Positions 9,861 through 20,943 of a stretch of DNA of 64,000 nt are shown piece by piece. A program made the translations under genes and the position numbers. Under the pieces are notes generated by a model, which searched no databases, was not told where the DNA came from, and saw only the letters and a list, made by a program, of their open reading frames with translations. Source of the stretch: Schizochytrium sp. TIO01 (Eukaryota; Sar; Bigyra; Thraustochytrida; Thraustochytriidae); the NCBI GenBank assembly GCA_004764695.1, contig SMSO01000034.1, forward strand, positions 4,472,501 to 4,536,500, given 5' to 3'. Position 1 is the first letter of the stretch; each line of letters begins with the position of its first letter.

Positions 9861-12812
9861 GGGAGGAGATGATTGATTGATTGATTAATTAACTAGAGGA
9901 AATGAAAGCTTGAGATTGATCGTTTTTGAAGTGGTACCTACCTACTCCTATGGACATCCCATCACTTTATTTGTTTCTTTTCTGTTTGCTTTACTCCCTT
10001 TGCATTTAGGTACGTACGCTCTTGAAGAAAACTACTGAGGTGAGCTAACTTCTGGCCTTTTCTAACTTGGATAGGCTTATTGGTTTGTCTTACAGACAGA
10101 AGATAATAAATGGGCAGATGACTGAGGAATAGAAGGAAGAAATGGGAAGAAGAAAACTTTCTTTCTTCCCTGGTGACCATTTCATTTTCTTTCCTCTCAG
10201 GCATTCTTTCTGCATTTTGAGACTTTATACATATTTTTAATTAAAATTAGTCTTTTTTTTAGTCTTTTTTTTTTTTAAACCAACTTTTTTTTTAAAGTAA
10301 TTAAAAGTTAGTTTGGTTTACTTTAACATTTTGTTTTTAATGCCAGGATGAAGTTCACCTATTTACGAAAGGACAGCTAGTCCTACAGTCCCCTTAGAGA
10401 ATGGGGTACGACTTTTCTCTCTCTTCTTTATCGCAATTTAATTGATACAAATCATTAATACTTACCATATATAGTTGTATTAGCTATTGAGTAGATGAGC
10501 TGGCGAGTGGAAAAACCAGGCCCCATAGGGTTGAACCTAGCATTAACGGTATGGTCGTCAAGTTCTGCTGGGGCCGCAGACACTCATTCAGGAAGCTGTG
10601 GCGCCAGGTCCCACGCTAATTAAGTAAGTAAGTAAATAAATAAATCATTTGTAGCTTTATAAACCTGGAAAACCTTGAGACTCGAGGGACTTTGTTCATG
10701 AAGACCACGAGAAACTGGCATAGAAAACTATGAAGACTAGCAGCATTTGACCAACAACATGTTCAATCGAAAGGCTTACAGTGCCCGAGCCAAAAACGAG
10801 CAGCGTCTCGAGCTTTGAGTCGTTGGATGGACCCATGCATAACTTTCACGGTTTTATGACCATACTACAGAAGATTGATGATAATTTGGCTCAGATGATG
10901 GTCACGTATGTATTTAGCATGACAGTAGATAGTTAGAAATAGGAAAAACACATGCGTGTTAATCGTCTCAGTATTTGTCACTATTAACGATAATTGGCGG
11001 TATGGAATACCTACCTACATTTTGATCTGATTTGATGTTTCTCGAGACAGGGGCTATTCATTGTGGGGATTTTTATGAGATAAGAAATCGGAGATGTTGC
11101 CAGCGGTTGCTCGTCCGTGATTTTCTTGTAGCCTAGTAGATCTGGTTTAGATTTGGATTTAGATTTGGATACATTTGTTTTATATTTTTATATTTTTATT
11201 TGTTCTTATAAAAGACAAATGTTTTTGCGGACTACGGCAGGATCACGGTGCCCTGGACGAACTTGAATGGACCTAAATATGGTATATATTGAAAGAAATA
11301 AGCAGCACCAGATATTCATGGACATGGATTTGTCATTTTCATTGAAAGCATTAACTCGTTGCTGAAAATAATCGTAGCTATGCATATACAAAATACCATC
11401 GGCATCGTGTGGATGAGAGGTCAAGATGCCTTGCATCTATTCACCAGGCCTAAGCTCCACCACTTTATCTTTAGAGTAGTCCTCATACATTTATTTCATC
11501 CTTCACATAAATAGTTGCCTATAGAAATAGAATTTGCAGAAGAGGAATGTGATGATCAAGTGCTTTTCATTAAAACATTCAGACTAACTCAGATATATAT
11601 CAGTCAATTCGAATGCCATGGCGATGAAGCAAGTGGGAGGCTAATAAGAACCTTCTAGACAGTGTTCAACTTCAGTTTCTGTTCTTCAGTGATGCTAACT
11701 TTCATTTCTAAATTTATAATAAAAATGTTTATCTTTTCTTTTCTTTTCTTTTCTTTTTTATATTAAAGATTGAAGTATATATGTAAAGAAAAGGGTTGAG
11801 AAGGTGATAAAAAGGAAGGAGGAAAAAAGAAAGGACAAACTTCGAACATCGCTCACTCGAACGAAGGAAGTTATGGTCGGCGCGGAGTAGCTCATGATCG
11901 GGCCACAATCTGCTACGCACACTCCTCTCATAACACTACCCATTAACTTTCGCAGTTGCATAAGTGGATAACTTGTCTAATTATTTCCCACAGCTAGTAC
12001 ACTCCTCTCCATTACACTACTTCATAATATTCTCTGAGTATCGTAGAGGAGAGGAATAAATTTTGAATCACCAAGGCAAGGAAAGTGTGAAGCATTGGAG
12101 GAAAACAGAGAACTTGGTAATTACTCTCTTTCTTTTCTGTGGCCCCTTTCTTTTCTCAATTATTTTTGCCAATTTATTGTTTTGGGTTTTCTACTTTGAC
12201 AAATTGTATGCTCTGCTTCATTCTTTACCAATGCTTGGAAAGAGCCGTGGCAAAGCTCTGATTTGCGCAGCTCTGAGCATTCATTTACCACCTTTGAGTC
12301 GTATAACTCACATGGTCGTCTGGCGATACACTTTATTTCCAACGTACCACGATGGAATGAGAAGTGCTAGGCTTGCAGAGTAAACGAATAAAATACGAAG
12401 CACAGTGTTTACTCTCAAAAACAAATAAAAAGAATTTTTTGTCTACTTTTTTACGTTTTGTTTTTTTCACCGGCATTTTAGTTTTACTTTAAAGTAGTAT
12501 ACTATTATCATTATTATTAAAGTTGAAGAATGAAATGAACATTAAAAACCATGATTCAAAAATAGGGAAATAGGGATATTTCCCGAATATACAATGGGAA
12601 AAAGGATCGTGGGTTTTTGAAATAAACGATCTTTGTGAGTTCTTTCCCTTTTTGAGACACAAAGATCTAATAAAATCGTGAACAAAGATTAGCTACCTGA
12701 GCATCATCTTTAACTTTGAGCAGGCCGAGGAGCCTGGACAAGCTGTAAGGTTGGAGGCATTGAAATAGTATATTGTACAAAGCAAAGTGGTTCTTCGCAT
12801 CGAGTGCCAGCC

Positions 12813-14276
12813 ATGGTTGGAAAACAGGCGGGTGTCTGGATTGCTACGGCGGCGATTGCCTACAGCGTGAACTTGAGCGAAGCGGGCTACTTTCATGAAA
12901 CGCGGCAAGATCATTTTGATGGAAGCAATGAAAATCTCTGGCAGCAAGAATACTTCGTGAATGATACCTTCTGGAAAGGACCATCGTCTGGAGCGCCAGT
13001 ATTTCTCTGTGTGGGCGGCGAAGGCCCAGCCTTAGATGATTCTGTCACTAGTGCTTCAGTCCATTGCAATGACGCAGTTGAATGGCTTGAAGAAACAGGA
13101 GCCCTCTTTTTGGCTCTGCAACATCGCTACTATGGGTGTCAGAGTAACAGCACCGCGTGTCCCGTAGAATACCCGATTCAAGAAGTTAAAGACATGCGTT
13201 TTCTTAGCTCTCGTCAGGCTCTTGAAGATATTGCTCTCTTTCACATGCATATGGTCGAAGAGTTCCATCTTACCCCAACTAACCGCTGGGTCACTTTTGG
13301 TGGGTCTTATCCTGGAATGCTAGCCGCCTTTGCTCGCTCCAAGTATCCGCATCTCTTTTACGCAGCGGTGTCTTCAAGTTCGCCTGTACAGGCCGCGCTA
13401 GAGATGCCTGGGTACTACGACTACGCAGCTCGCGCTTATTCGGAGGAGTCTGTAGGTGGCTCCCAAGAATGCCGAGCGAAGATTGCCTTAGGACACAAGC
13501 AAATTGGAAATATCTTTGACTCCAAGAATGCTACCAAACTGAGTGAGCTTGAAGAACAGTTCTCGCTCAATAGTGGCGCCTTGGACTCACTAGATGGTCA
13601 ACGAAACTTTGCTGGCAATGGAGTCGCAGACTTCCCATCACAAGGCAATGACCCACTTTGCTCTACGCCGAGCTGCAATATCAAGGAAATCTGCAAGACC
13701 ATGCTGCGCCCTGAACTTGAGCCTGTTGTGGCTCTTGCCACCGTACGGAAGGAGCAACAGACTCAGAGCTTCTCCTCCCGCGAGCAGATGCGCCCCCGAC
13801 TTGGTGCCAGCAATATCCTAGAGACTGACTTGTGGTCCTGGCAAGTATGCACAGAGTTCGGCTATCTTCAAACCTGCAATATCGGTAGTGAATGCATGTT
13901 TACTCAAGGTCTGGTCACTCTAGATTACATGTTTACATCGAGTTGCTCTATGTATGGTTTCAATGATATTGAGAGAACTGCAGCAGCAGTTGTGCGCTCC
14001 AATGTGGAATACGGAGGAATTAGTATCACAACTCCTCGTATTCTATGGATCGGAGGAACCGTTGATCCATGGCTTGCTCTCAGTGTCCAGCATCTCTCAA
14101 AAGAGCAAGTCCATGCCGATCAGCGTATGCTTCTGGTCCTGGGAGCATCGCACCATGCTTGGACACACCCGACAGATGCGCATGACCAGAGCTCTGTCCA
14201 AGATGCCAGAGACTACTTGCGTCATGTCGTAGGCCATTGGCTCAAGGAGGCAGAATCTAGGTCAGCTCTTGCATAA
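12813..14276 (+). CDS. Secreted S28-family serine peptidase (prolyl carboxypeptidase / PRSS16-like)
   Basis: A 487-residue protein from the ATG at 12813; the frame extends only to a GTG at 12804. Residues 1-25 look like a signal peptide, so it is probably secreted or lysosomal. The S28 landmarks are in order: the N-terminal HF-D/W-Q segment, GGEGP, the QHRYYG block, GGSYPG with nucleophile Ser165, an Asp in VDPW (Asp418) and a C-terminal His (His447 or 448) in a GASHHAW context. Length matches the family (about 450-510). S28 enzymes cleave after Pro or release dipeptides. Usual family members have a single catalytic His in GxAHC; here two His are adjacent. The gene converges on the dynein-like gene, with 214 bp between the stops. 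Confidence 0.93.
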   Translation: MVGKQAGVWIATAAIAYSVNLSEAGYFHETRQDHFDGSNENLWQQEYFVNDTFWKGPSSGAPVFLCVGGEGPALDDSVTSASVHCNDAVEWLEETGALFLALQHRYYGCQSNSTACPVEYPIQEVKDMRFLSSRQALEDIALFHMHMVEEFHLTPTNRWVTFGGSYPGMLAAFARSKYPHLFYAAVSSSSPVQAALEMPGYYDYAARAYSEESVGGSQECRAKIALGHKQIGNIFDSKNATKLSELEEQFSLNSGALDSLDGQRNFAGNGVADFPSQGNDPLCSTPSCNIKEICKTMLRPELEPVVALATVRKEQQTQSFSSREQMRPRLGASNILETDLWSWQVCTEFGYLQTCNIGSECMFTQGLVTLDYMFTSSCSMYGFNDIERTAAAVVRSNVEYGGISITTPRILWIGGTVDPWLALSVQHLSKEQVHADQRMLLVLGASHHAWTHPTDAHDQSSVQDARDYLRHVVGHWLKEAESRSALA

Positions 14277-14490
14277 AATGTGTAGATTTTCCTATAGTTT
14301 TGTTGTATTTCAAAGTTGAATTGATGGAAATGTCAACGAAGCGAAAATTAAAGAATATGTCGCTTACAGGACTGACTTTTAAAATAAATTAGTTGGCTAT
14401 CTCAAAGAATTCCAGAAAATTCACCATGTCGTCTCAATCTTACAGACTTCCTTCCATTAAAAACAGAATCATGCATTACTGGCGATACAA
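14277..14490. other. Convergent 3' intergenic region
   Basis: 214 bp between two convergent stop codons. It holds AATTAA/AATAAA-like A-rich words that could serve as polyadenylation signals and leaves no room for more motor-domain exons of the minus-strand gene. Confidence 0.6.
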
Positions 14491-17400
14491 TCAACTTGTG
14501 CTCGTCGTTTTAGAGCTACTTCGTTCTTGTAAAAGTTCAGTTGACACCTCTGCAACAATTTGCTGTGGAAGGTGCTTGAGACGATCCATTTGTTGTGCAA
14601 GGTGTTCACGCAACTCACCAATACGAGCAATACGCTCGAGAGAAGTCGCATCGTCATTAGTGCCGGCAATATCTTCTACATCATCGCTCAAAGCACTTAG
14701 AGACATCAGCTCTTCTGTCAATTGCTTACACTCTTCTGTTAAACTCTGCATTCGTTGTGGAAGTACTTCTCTCACACGCTCCTCAAGGCGGACGAATTCA
14801 GCAGGTCCCACACCTGGAGCTAACAGAGTCGTTATGAATGACTCAGCCAGGAGCTCAGCCAATGTTGAGTCTTCCGCCCCTACACGCTCCATCAGGCTTG
14901 TTTTAGAAAGCCACCATGGATCTAGTTGCAAGCGAACGGCAATACGGCGAATTCTTGGGAAACGATCTTCAAGCTGAAAGAGCTCTTTAGAATTATCAAA
15001 GCATACGATGCGCAAAGGCTGAGACTTGCCTACATCGCAAGCTGATTGAATTGCCATTTCGCTTGGGATTTCAACAAACGGAGCTAAAAGTGCGCGTGTC
15101 TCGGGATCACCACCATCCATTAAAATTAACGTTACGCATTGCACAGAAGTAGGAATTTCGGATGTATTCACCACTTGAGGCATAAATGAGTGACTTCGGT
15201 TGACTAGAGACCATACAACATCAGTCAACACACCCGGCTCTTGAAGACGTAGAATAAGGTCTAAACATTCGAAATTTCGTACCTCGCCATTCGGCCGCTC
15301 CATGTCGTGAATAACGATACGTGACGGGGCACCTGCCCATGAGTCCTCAGACATTCTGCGAAGAAAACGTTTAATCTTGCGTTCCCACTCTCGACAATCT
15401 GAGCACATACTTGTGAAGAGTTCAAGCTTTTCAGACTCAGACCCATCCGCGTGACTGCTTGTACGATACACTCCTGAAGCACGCATATTATACGAAGGAC
15501 GAGGTATAACCCCTTGTGCATGCAAGGCCTCCATATTGATGTTGATTTTACACGGTCGAAGTTTGGAATCGAGAGAAGGAGGAAGTTTCTTTTTACGAGT
15601 TGCCACAAGAATGTTGCGAGGATCTGGAGAAAAATGAAGCAGAGCTCCCCAGCTGGCACGATCTTGAATTATAACCCACCACTTCGTACGTCTGATTCCT
15701 TGCTGCACACGAAGCAGCTCTTCTAAAGAGCTGCAAGACAATAGGTGGCAATGACGACCAAGCTCAGCAGCAACACTACTGACTCGCTCGCAGTGCTCAT
15801 CTGCAAAAACAATTGACTCGCTTGCGCGGTGAAACACCTTTGTAAGTGTAAAATGCCAACGCATTGAAGGCATATACAAAAGTGGTGTAGCTTGTCCTCG
15901 CACAATTTCACTCCCATAATATATTTTCTGATTCTCAAAACTTATTGCAATATCGTCACAGGATTCATCATAAGCAAATTGGAAAATTGCGTCTGGATCT
16001 TCATTGTAGGTCTGCTCGTGATTATGAGCTATAGAAAGCATGGTCTCGACATTCGTCAAAACCTGATTACTTTTTGTATTATTTCTTGCTGTAACCAGCA
16101 ATGCGCATACCTCCGAAACAAGTTTGGTTTGTTTCAAGCTGTTTTCGCATAGAAAAATGCGTAGAGCAACAATCAATGCTTGCTTTGGGAAAGCCATAAG
16201 CCATGAAGACAAATTTGGAGACTCATCTTCCATACACATCTTCAGTTTTTGCAAGCTAGTCAATGACAACTCCTTTACCATTTTACCAATCTCCATATCA
16301 ACCAGATCCAGAGATACAGCGGAACATGGTTGGGCTAGCGCAAAGCTTTCATTGATGTCATTGAATACGGTACTAAACATTTGAGAAGCACGGCCAGAGG
16401 ATAGACCATCTTCAGTGTCACCAGAGGTGTTTGCCGCCACCTCAGTGACAGCAACACCTAGAAGATTGCGACGATTATCGTTTGCATGAGTGGTTTTATT
16501 CTGCATCAATGCAGGAACAGCGTACCATGGATAAAGGGCTTGGATAATTTTCATTGAATGTCCAATTGGAGGCGAAGCCTGGGAGCTACCTAAAATGTCT
16601 TCACTAGAATCAGAGATCTTAGGCACTCCCCAGAATGAAAGAAGCTCACGATCGCTTAGATAGCATAAACGAGGCTCATGTCGTCTCCATGCATTGATGA
16701 CTTCCAGTTTTGCACGTTTACACTCCAAGGCATGACTTTGAACTATTTGCAGTTTACTGCTGATCTTCTCCTCCCACACACGCATTCGAGCAAACAAATT
16801 TTCGACATGTTCCTCCTTGCGCATCTCTCGTAGCTTAAACAGATGGTTTTCAATAAGCACTTCGAGTTTCCATACAGCTGTTTCTGGATCATCGAGATGC
16901 CGCTTCAGTTGAAACTCCATGTCATCTAAAGTCTGTTCATACCGAAATTCTGTAGCAGCTATATCAGCCATGGCAACCAACGCATCTAAATAACGCAAAA
17001 GGTGTGGATTCTCTCGAACGACTTTTTCCAGCGTTGAATCGTAGGTTGGCTCAAATAAGGCCAATGAGTGCTCTGCAGAGAACTTTACCCAATGGTAATG
17101 CTGCAATCCACGTGCAGTGATTGCACGAACTAATTTTTCAGTGTCATGAACTTCTCCAACGCGCCGTCTCACCCATATAGACACAGGATGTGTTGTGAGA
17201 GAATCATCCTTGGGCAGTACTTCCTCTTGAATAATTCGAATACGTTCAATAAGACCGTTCACATCTAGCTTAAGTAACGAACCTTTATGCCAAGCGACAT
17301 GAATTTCACTAATATCTGCAGCCGCAGACCATAGAGCACATATTGGTAGAATTCTATCAACTAAAGACTGAGACAACTTTTCTGTGTCTATAAAACGGTC

Positions 17401-20211
17401 ACCAAGACCAATTGAAGAGCTCCTTGAAATAAGTTCCTTGGTTTTTTCGTGCGCTTCAAGAATATTCTCCTCAAGTAAACTTGCGTTAACTGCATACTCA
17501 TCGATTCGATTGAGATCTACATATGCACCAACTACTTCCACCATGCGCTGGAAATCTAAAAGTCGCTTATGATGGCGTGATATAAGATCTTCGAGCTCTG
17601 TACATATGTCACGTTTGCGCAATTCAATGTCATGTCTCACCCGGCCTGCGCGCATTTGCAGTTTACCTGGAAGACCAAGGACTCTCCACATTGCAGCAAG
17701 GTCATCTTCATTCATTATGTATTGCTCTTGCTCAAATAAATCATAGGCAGGCATTATATTATCCTCAATCATAGCCTCGAGGGCTTGCATTCGCTCAGGT
17801 ACCTGCGCGAGCTCTAACATAACACGTTCAAGATCTTCGGATGTCCGCGTGACAATTGTCAATCGAGCTCGTGCTTCTTCGTATACTGCAGTAATTTGCT
17901 CGCAATGCACAAGAGTATCCTTCAGCTTGTTCTGAAGAAACTCTTTTCGGAGTTCCTCGGCTTCGTGAATAAGTTTTTCACGAACGCCTTGCATAGACAG
18001 GTGAAATGCACCAAAAGCACGAAATGCATTCAAGTCCTCTCCATAAGACAATAGTACCTGTGCTTTGTCCAGCATGTCAAGACCCTGAGCACGAGTATGT
18101 AAAACATCACTCATGCGTTGGCATTCCCGTTCGGAGGCATTTGCATCATTTGCCAAGACCTGGGCAAGACGCTGGGCAACCTCCTTAGGACTCATACTCT
18201 CTTCCAGAAGTACATCAAAAGGAACAGACTCAGTCTCTGGAATTTTGGGGCTGTCAAGTACTAATGCATCAATTCGCGGAAAATTTTGAACAGACTGAAC
18301 TATTTGCACAACACAATCCTGTACAACTTTAATACACATATTGCACGTGGGGATCAACTCAATCTTGAAATGATCTGATTGCCCAAGGTGCTCGGCTGCA
18401 AGGTCGTCATCATCATCAGCCTCGTCACTTAGAGTAGTATCTGCAAGTTGCCTGGAGCGAGGTTTCTCACTGTTGCTTGACTCTAGAGCAGACAACATGA
18501 AATGATCATCGCGATCTGCTGAATTTGCAAGCTCGTCAATCATAAGCCAATCTTCGTTTAGCATAGTAAGGCGTTGGCGCGCCAACGTACGCCGTTTTAA
18601 ACCAACTCGCTCTTCCTGCATCCACTCGGCCATTGTCAACCTCTCAACTTTAGTTTCAAGGCAGAAAGCTTGAACACGACGTTGTGTAAAGCCCCGCTCA
18701 AGGGCAACAAGTGAGGAGGCGACAAGCCGCGAGAGAGCTTCCCAAATCATCAGCTGTGTTAGCTTGAGAAGACGGCAAAGACGGTCATGAGAAGTCGATG
18801 TTGCTTGGCTTTGTTTCTTAGCTTGGCGCTCCTGAATTATATCTTCCTCTGAGTCAGAAACCCCACCCTGGTGGAATTCAGAAGGTTGCTGTTGCTGTTG
18901 GTAGTTAGGATTGCGCACAACATGTTCCAAAAGAGCATCATACACTGCAACAATCCAGCTGGATCTTGTCTTGGCGCCAATTCGTTTTATCCAAGATTGC
19001 TGTCTCGTTGAAAAGGTCTTCAAGTCTGCCATTTGCTCAATGAAGCTCTCATCAATAAGCAAGGTCCCATGACTGAAGGCTTCGTTAACCATATTAATCT
19101 TTTGCAGAGCAGCAAGTGCGCGAGGTTCCCCAATGAAGGCTCTCTTTGAGTACATTCTTGCCAAACGCTGCACTCTCGATCGAGAGGGGTTAGCCATCGC
19201 GGCACCGGTGTCTAATGAAAGAAAGTCTGATTTTGACTTGAGACGCCATCGAACACCAGCAAGAAACTGGGCTTGCATAAATGCTCCGTGAACTTCTTCT
19301 AACATTGATCTCCATAGTGCAGGACTATTATGGGTGGAACCGTAGATACCATTTAATTGAAAGGGCCGAAGCATTGGTTTTGACTTCAATACCAACCTAT
19401 TTACCATAGGAGAAGTAATAGGTCCAATGACCTCTTCCAGAAAGGGAGCATTGGGATCGTTTAACTCCTCATCCTGAGTTTGTGGGACAGGGTTGACGCC
19501 AACATCGGTAATAAAATTTTGCACCGAATCCACAATTGCAGCTTGTAGCTTACTCATACGAGCTTGGTGAGTGGCAAGGTTTTCCTTATCGCTCCTCCAT
19601 ACTCGAGTCCACGAAATCCAAAACTGATTTGTTTCCTCGGGCCAACAGATAAGATAGCGATCTCCTTGAAAGTCATGCAGCGTGCAGGGATTCCAAACCA
19701 TTTCTTGGGTGTCTACATGACGTAGTGCATGCGCTTGACAGGGTATAAACCCAGAGCTCCCATTCTCTGGATAAAGTGAGAAAAGGTCATCGCACTCGGA
19801 ATCATTGTTGTTCGTTTGAAGAGGATCGATTTCAGAAGCGGGAGCCGTTGGTCCAGCATGGATCTGGCATACGTTTGAAAGATCTTCATCTCTAGCGTCA
19901 TATTCGTGGAGTATTTGGCTTGGATATCGGCCCTTTCCTGGTTCATGAATCCGGGCTCGTTGCTCTGCGGCCTGTAGGGTTTTTCGTGTTCGAATTTGGC
20001 GCAGCGACTCAGTTCTTTTTGCACCAGGGAGCCGGGGTGGCCGCTGAGGACGAAGTTGACGCCCTCTATCAGGTGAAGCAACTCCTCCAAAACGCTGCTG
20101 CGGCCTTTCTGCCTCTTGTCTCCAGTCTAAAACCTCTTCTCGAGCCCTTTGGATACTTCGGAAGAGCTTCTCCCGGGCCTGTTGGGCCTTTTGCGATTTG
20201 TATGTTTGCAT
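14491..20211 (-). CDS. Dynein heavy chain-like protein with degenerate, shortened motor
   Basis: A 1,906-residue single ORF from the ATG at 20211. Residues ~1-650 are a divergent N-terminal region with a Gln5 tract near 440. Residues ~690-1150 follow the dynein stem/linker pattern: long helices, a W-xx-L block, and a P-x(4)-WV...HYHW-x-K segment matching the linker's conserved 'RHW' region. Residues ~1435-1530 align by eye with the AAA1 entry, but the Walker A GPAGTGKT is absent, so ATP binding there is unlikely. Residues ~1740-1860 resemble the AAA5/strut region and end in a coiled coil. True dynein heavy chains have about 4,000-4,700 residues, so AAA2-AAA4 and the stalk appear to be missing. 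DNHD1-type pseudo-dyneins are the nearest concept I know. A scaffold or assembly role in flagella is inference. Confidence 0.6.
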   Translation of the reverse strand: MQTYKSQKAQQAREKLFRSIQRAREEVLDWRQEAERPQQRFGGVASPDRGRQLRPQRPPRLPGAKRTESLRQIRTRKTLQAAEQRARIHEPGKGRYPSQILHEYDARDEDLSNVCQIHAGPTAPASEIDPLQTNNNDSECDDLFSLYPENGSSGFIPCQAHALRHVDTQEMVWNPCTLHDFQGDRYLICWPEETNQFWISWTRVWRSDKENLATHQARMSKLQAAIVDSVQNFITDVGVNPVPQTQDEELNDPNAPFLEEVIGPITSPMVNRLVLKSKPMLRPFQLNGIYGSTHNSPALWRSMLEEVHGAFMQAQFLAGVRWRLKSKSDFLSLDTGAAMANPSRSRVQRLARMYSKRAFIGEPRALAALQKINMVNEAFSHGTLLIDESFIEQMADLKTFSTRQQSWIKRIGAKTRSSWIVAVYDALLEHVVRNPNYQQQQQPSEFHQGGVSDSEEDIIQERQAKKQSQATSTSHDRLCRLLKLTQLMIWEALSRLVASSLVALERGFTQRRVQAFCLETKVERLTMAEWMQEERVGLKRRTLARQRLTMLNEDWLMIDELANSADRDDHFMLSALESSNSEKPRSRQLADTTLSDEADDDDDLAAEHLGQSDHFKIELIPTCNMCIKVVQDCVVQIVQSVQNFPRIDALVLDSPKIPETESVPFDVLLEESMSPKEVAQRLAQVLANDANASERECQRMSDVLHTRAQGLDMLDKAQVLLSYGEDLNAFRAFGAFHLSMQGVREKLIHEAEELRKEFLQNKLKDTLVHCEQITAVYEEARARLTIVTRTSEDLERVMLELAQVPERMQALEAMIEDNIMPAYDLFEQEQYIMNEDDLAAMWRVLGLPGKLQMRAGRVRHDIELRKRDICTELEDLISRHHKRLLDFQRMVEVVGAYVDLNRIDEYAVNASLLEENILEAHEKTKELISRSSSIGLGDRFIDTEKLSQSLVDRILPICALWSAAADISEIHVAWHKGSLLKLDVNGLIERIRIIQEEVLPKDDSLTTHPVSIWVRRRVGEVHDTEKLVRAITARGLQHYHWVKFSAEHSLALFEPTYDSTLEKVVRENPHLLRYLDALVAMADIAATEFRYEQTLDDMEFQLKRHLDDPETAVWKLEVLIENHLFKLREMRKEEHVENLFARMRVWEEKISSKLQIVQSHALECKRAKLEVINAWRRHEPRLCYLSDRELLSFWGVPKISDSSEDILGSSQASPPIGHSMKIIQALYPWYAVPALMQNKTTHANDNRRNLLGVAVTEVAANTSGDTEDGLSSGRASQMFSTVFNDINESFALAQPCSAVSLDLVDMEIGKMVKELSLTSLQKLKMCMEDESPNLSSWLMAFPKQALIVALRIFLCENSLKQTKLVSEVCALLVTARNNTKSNQVLTNVETMLSIAHNHEQTYNEDPDAIFQFAYDESCDDIAISFENQKIYYGSEIVRGQATPLLYMPSMRWHFTLTKVFHRASESIVFADEHCERVSSVAAELGRHCHLLSCSSLEELLRVQQGIRRTKWWVIIQDRASWGALLHFSPDPRNILVATRKKKLPPSLDSKLRPCKININMEALHAQGVIPRPSYNMRASGVYRTSSHADGSESEKLELFTSMCSDCREWERKIKRFLRRMSEDSWAGAPSRIVIHDMERPNGEVRNFECLDLILRLQEPGVLTDVVWSLVNRSHSFMPQVVNTSEIPTSVQCVTLILMDGGDPETRALLAPFVEIPSEMAIQSACDVGKSQPLRIVCFDNSKELFQLEDRFPRIRRIAVRLQLDPWWLSKTSLMERVGAEDSTLAELLAESFITTLLAPGVGPAEFVRLEERVREVLPQRMQSLTEECKQLTEELMSLSALSDDVEDIAGTNDDATSLERIARIGELREHLAQQMDRLKHLPQQIVAEVSTELLQERSSSKTTSTS

Positions 20212-20943
20212 GGTCTAGATTGCAGGAGAACGCATGGAGTAATGCATAGGAGGGAAACAACGCCAGTTTGACTACTCTCTAGGGACAGCTCAATAGGTAT
20301 GCTCAGATCCCACCTCAAAGTTATTTACAAAGAAACAGTAAGCTGATCGCTTCTAATTTTAGAAGCTGATACTCCCAGTGGTTTTACGAACGTTAGAACG
20401 CGACCCTTAGTATTTCTTGCTGCCACAGTTTTTCTCAGTAGGGTTACTATCTGACTCTAAACAAGTAAATATAGTCTTAGCCTTACTATTTGCTCCACTG
20501 GAAGCCCTGTTTCTCCATTGTCCTTTGCCTTTGCCTTCTTCAAAAACTCATCCATCCTTCATCTAATAAATCCGTTAGCTAAATAAACATACAATTCCAG
20601 TTATATATTAACTTTTAAAAAGAGGTGTGTACTTTTCACGTGCGTATATGGAACGTAACAACACGCGCGGGAATCACTAGTATATTTTATTTCGTATATT
20701 ACATTAAAAAGGAGTAAAGTAGGTGGATAGCAAGTTGCATTGCATTTATCGTGGGGTGCTGTGATGAAATCAATTCTAAATACAAAGTAAAAGAAACAAG
20801 GTGTATATAATATTGATACCGATTATCAGATCGTTTCAGTACTAGGCCTATATAATAAAATTGTGAGGTATGTTGTAAATCAATCAAGTCAAAGAGTTTT
20901 GCTTCAACTTCTGTTACGTACAGCATATTCTGTTTGCGAGAAA
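20212..20943. promoter_or_regulatory. Divergent intergenic region of the dynein-like and WW-domain genes
   Basis: 732 bp between divergent start codons, AT-rich toward the right. It must contain both promoters. A TATATAA box at 20849-20855 lies 89 bp upstream of the plus-strand ATG at 20944. I see no further gene. Confidence 0.5.
20849..20855 (+). promoter_or_regulatory. Candidate TATA box of the WW-domain gene
   Basis: TATATAA starting 95 bp before the ATG, compatible with a 5' UTR of about 60 nt. Assigned by position and sequence only. Confidence 0.35.

Noticed and set aside
10500-10620. Possible tRNA around GGTTGAACC (T-loop-like on minus strand)
   Set aside because: The T-stem does not pair, and no anticodon or acceptor stem can be drawn.
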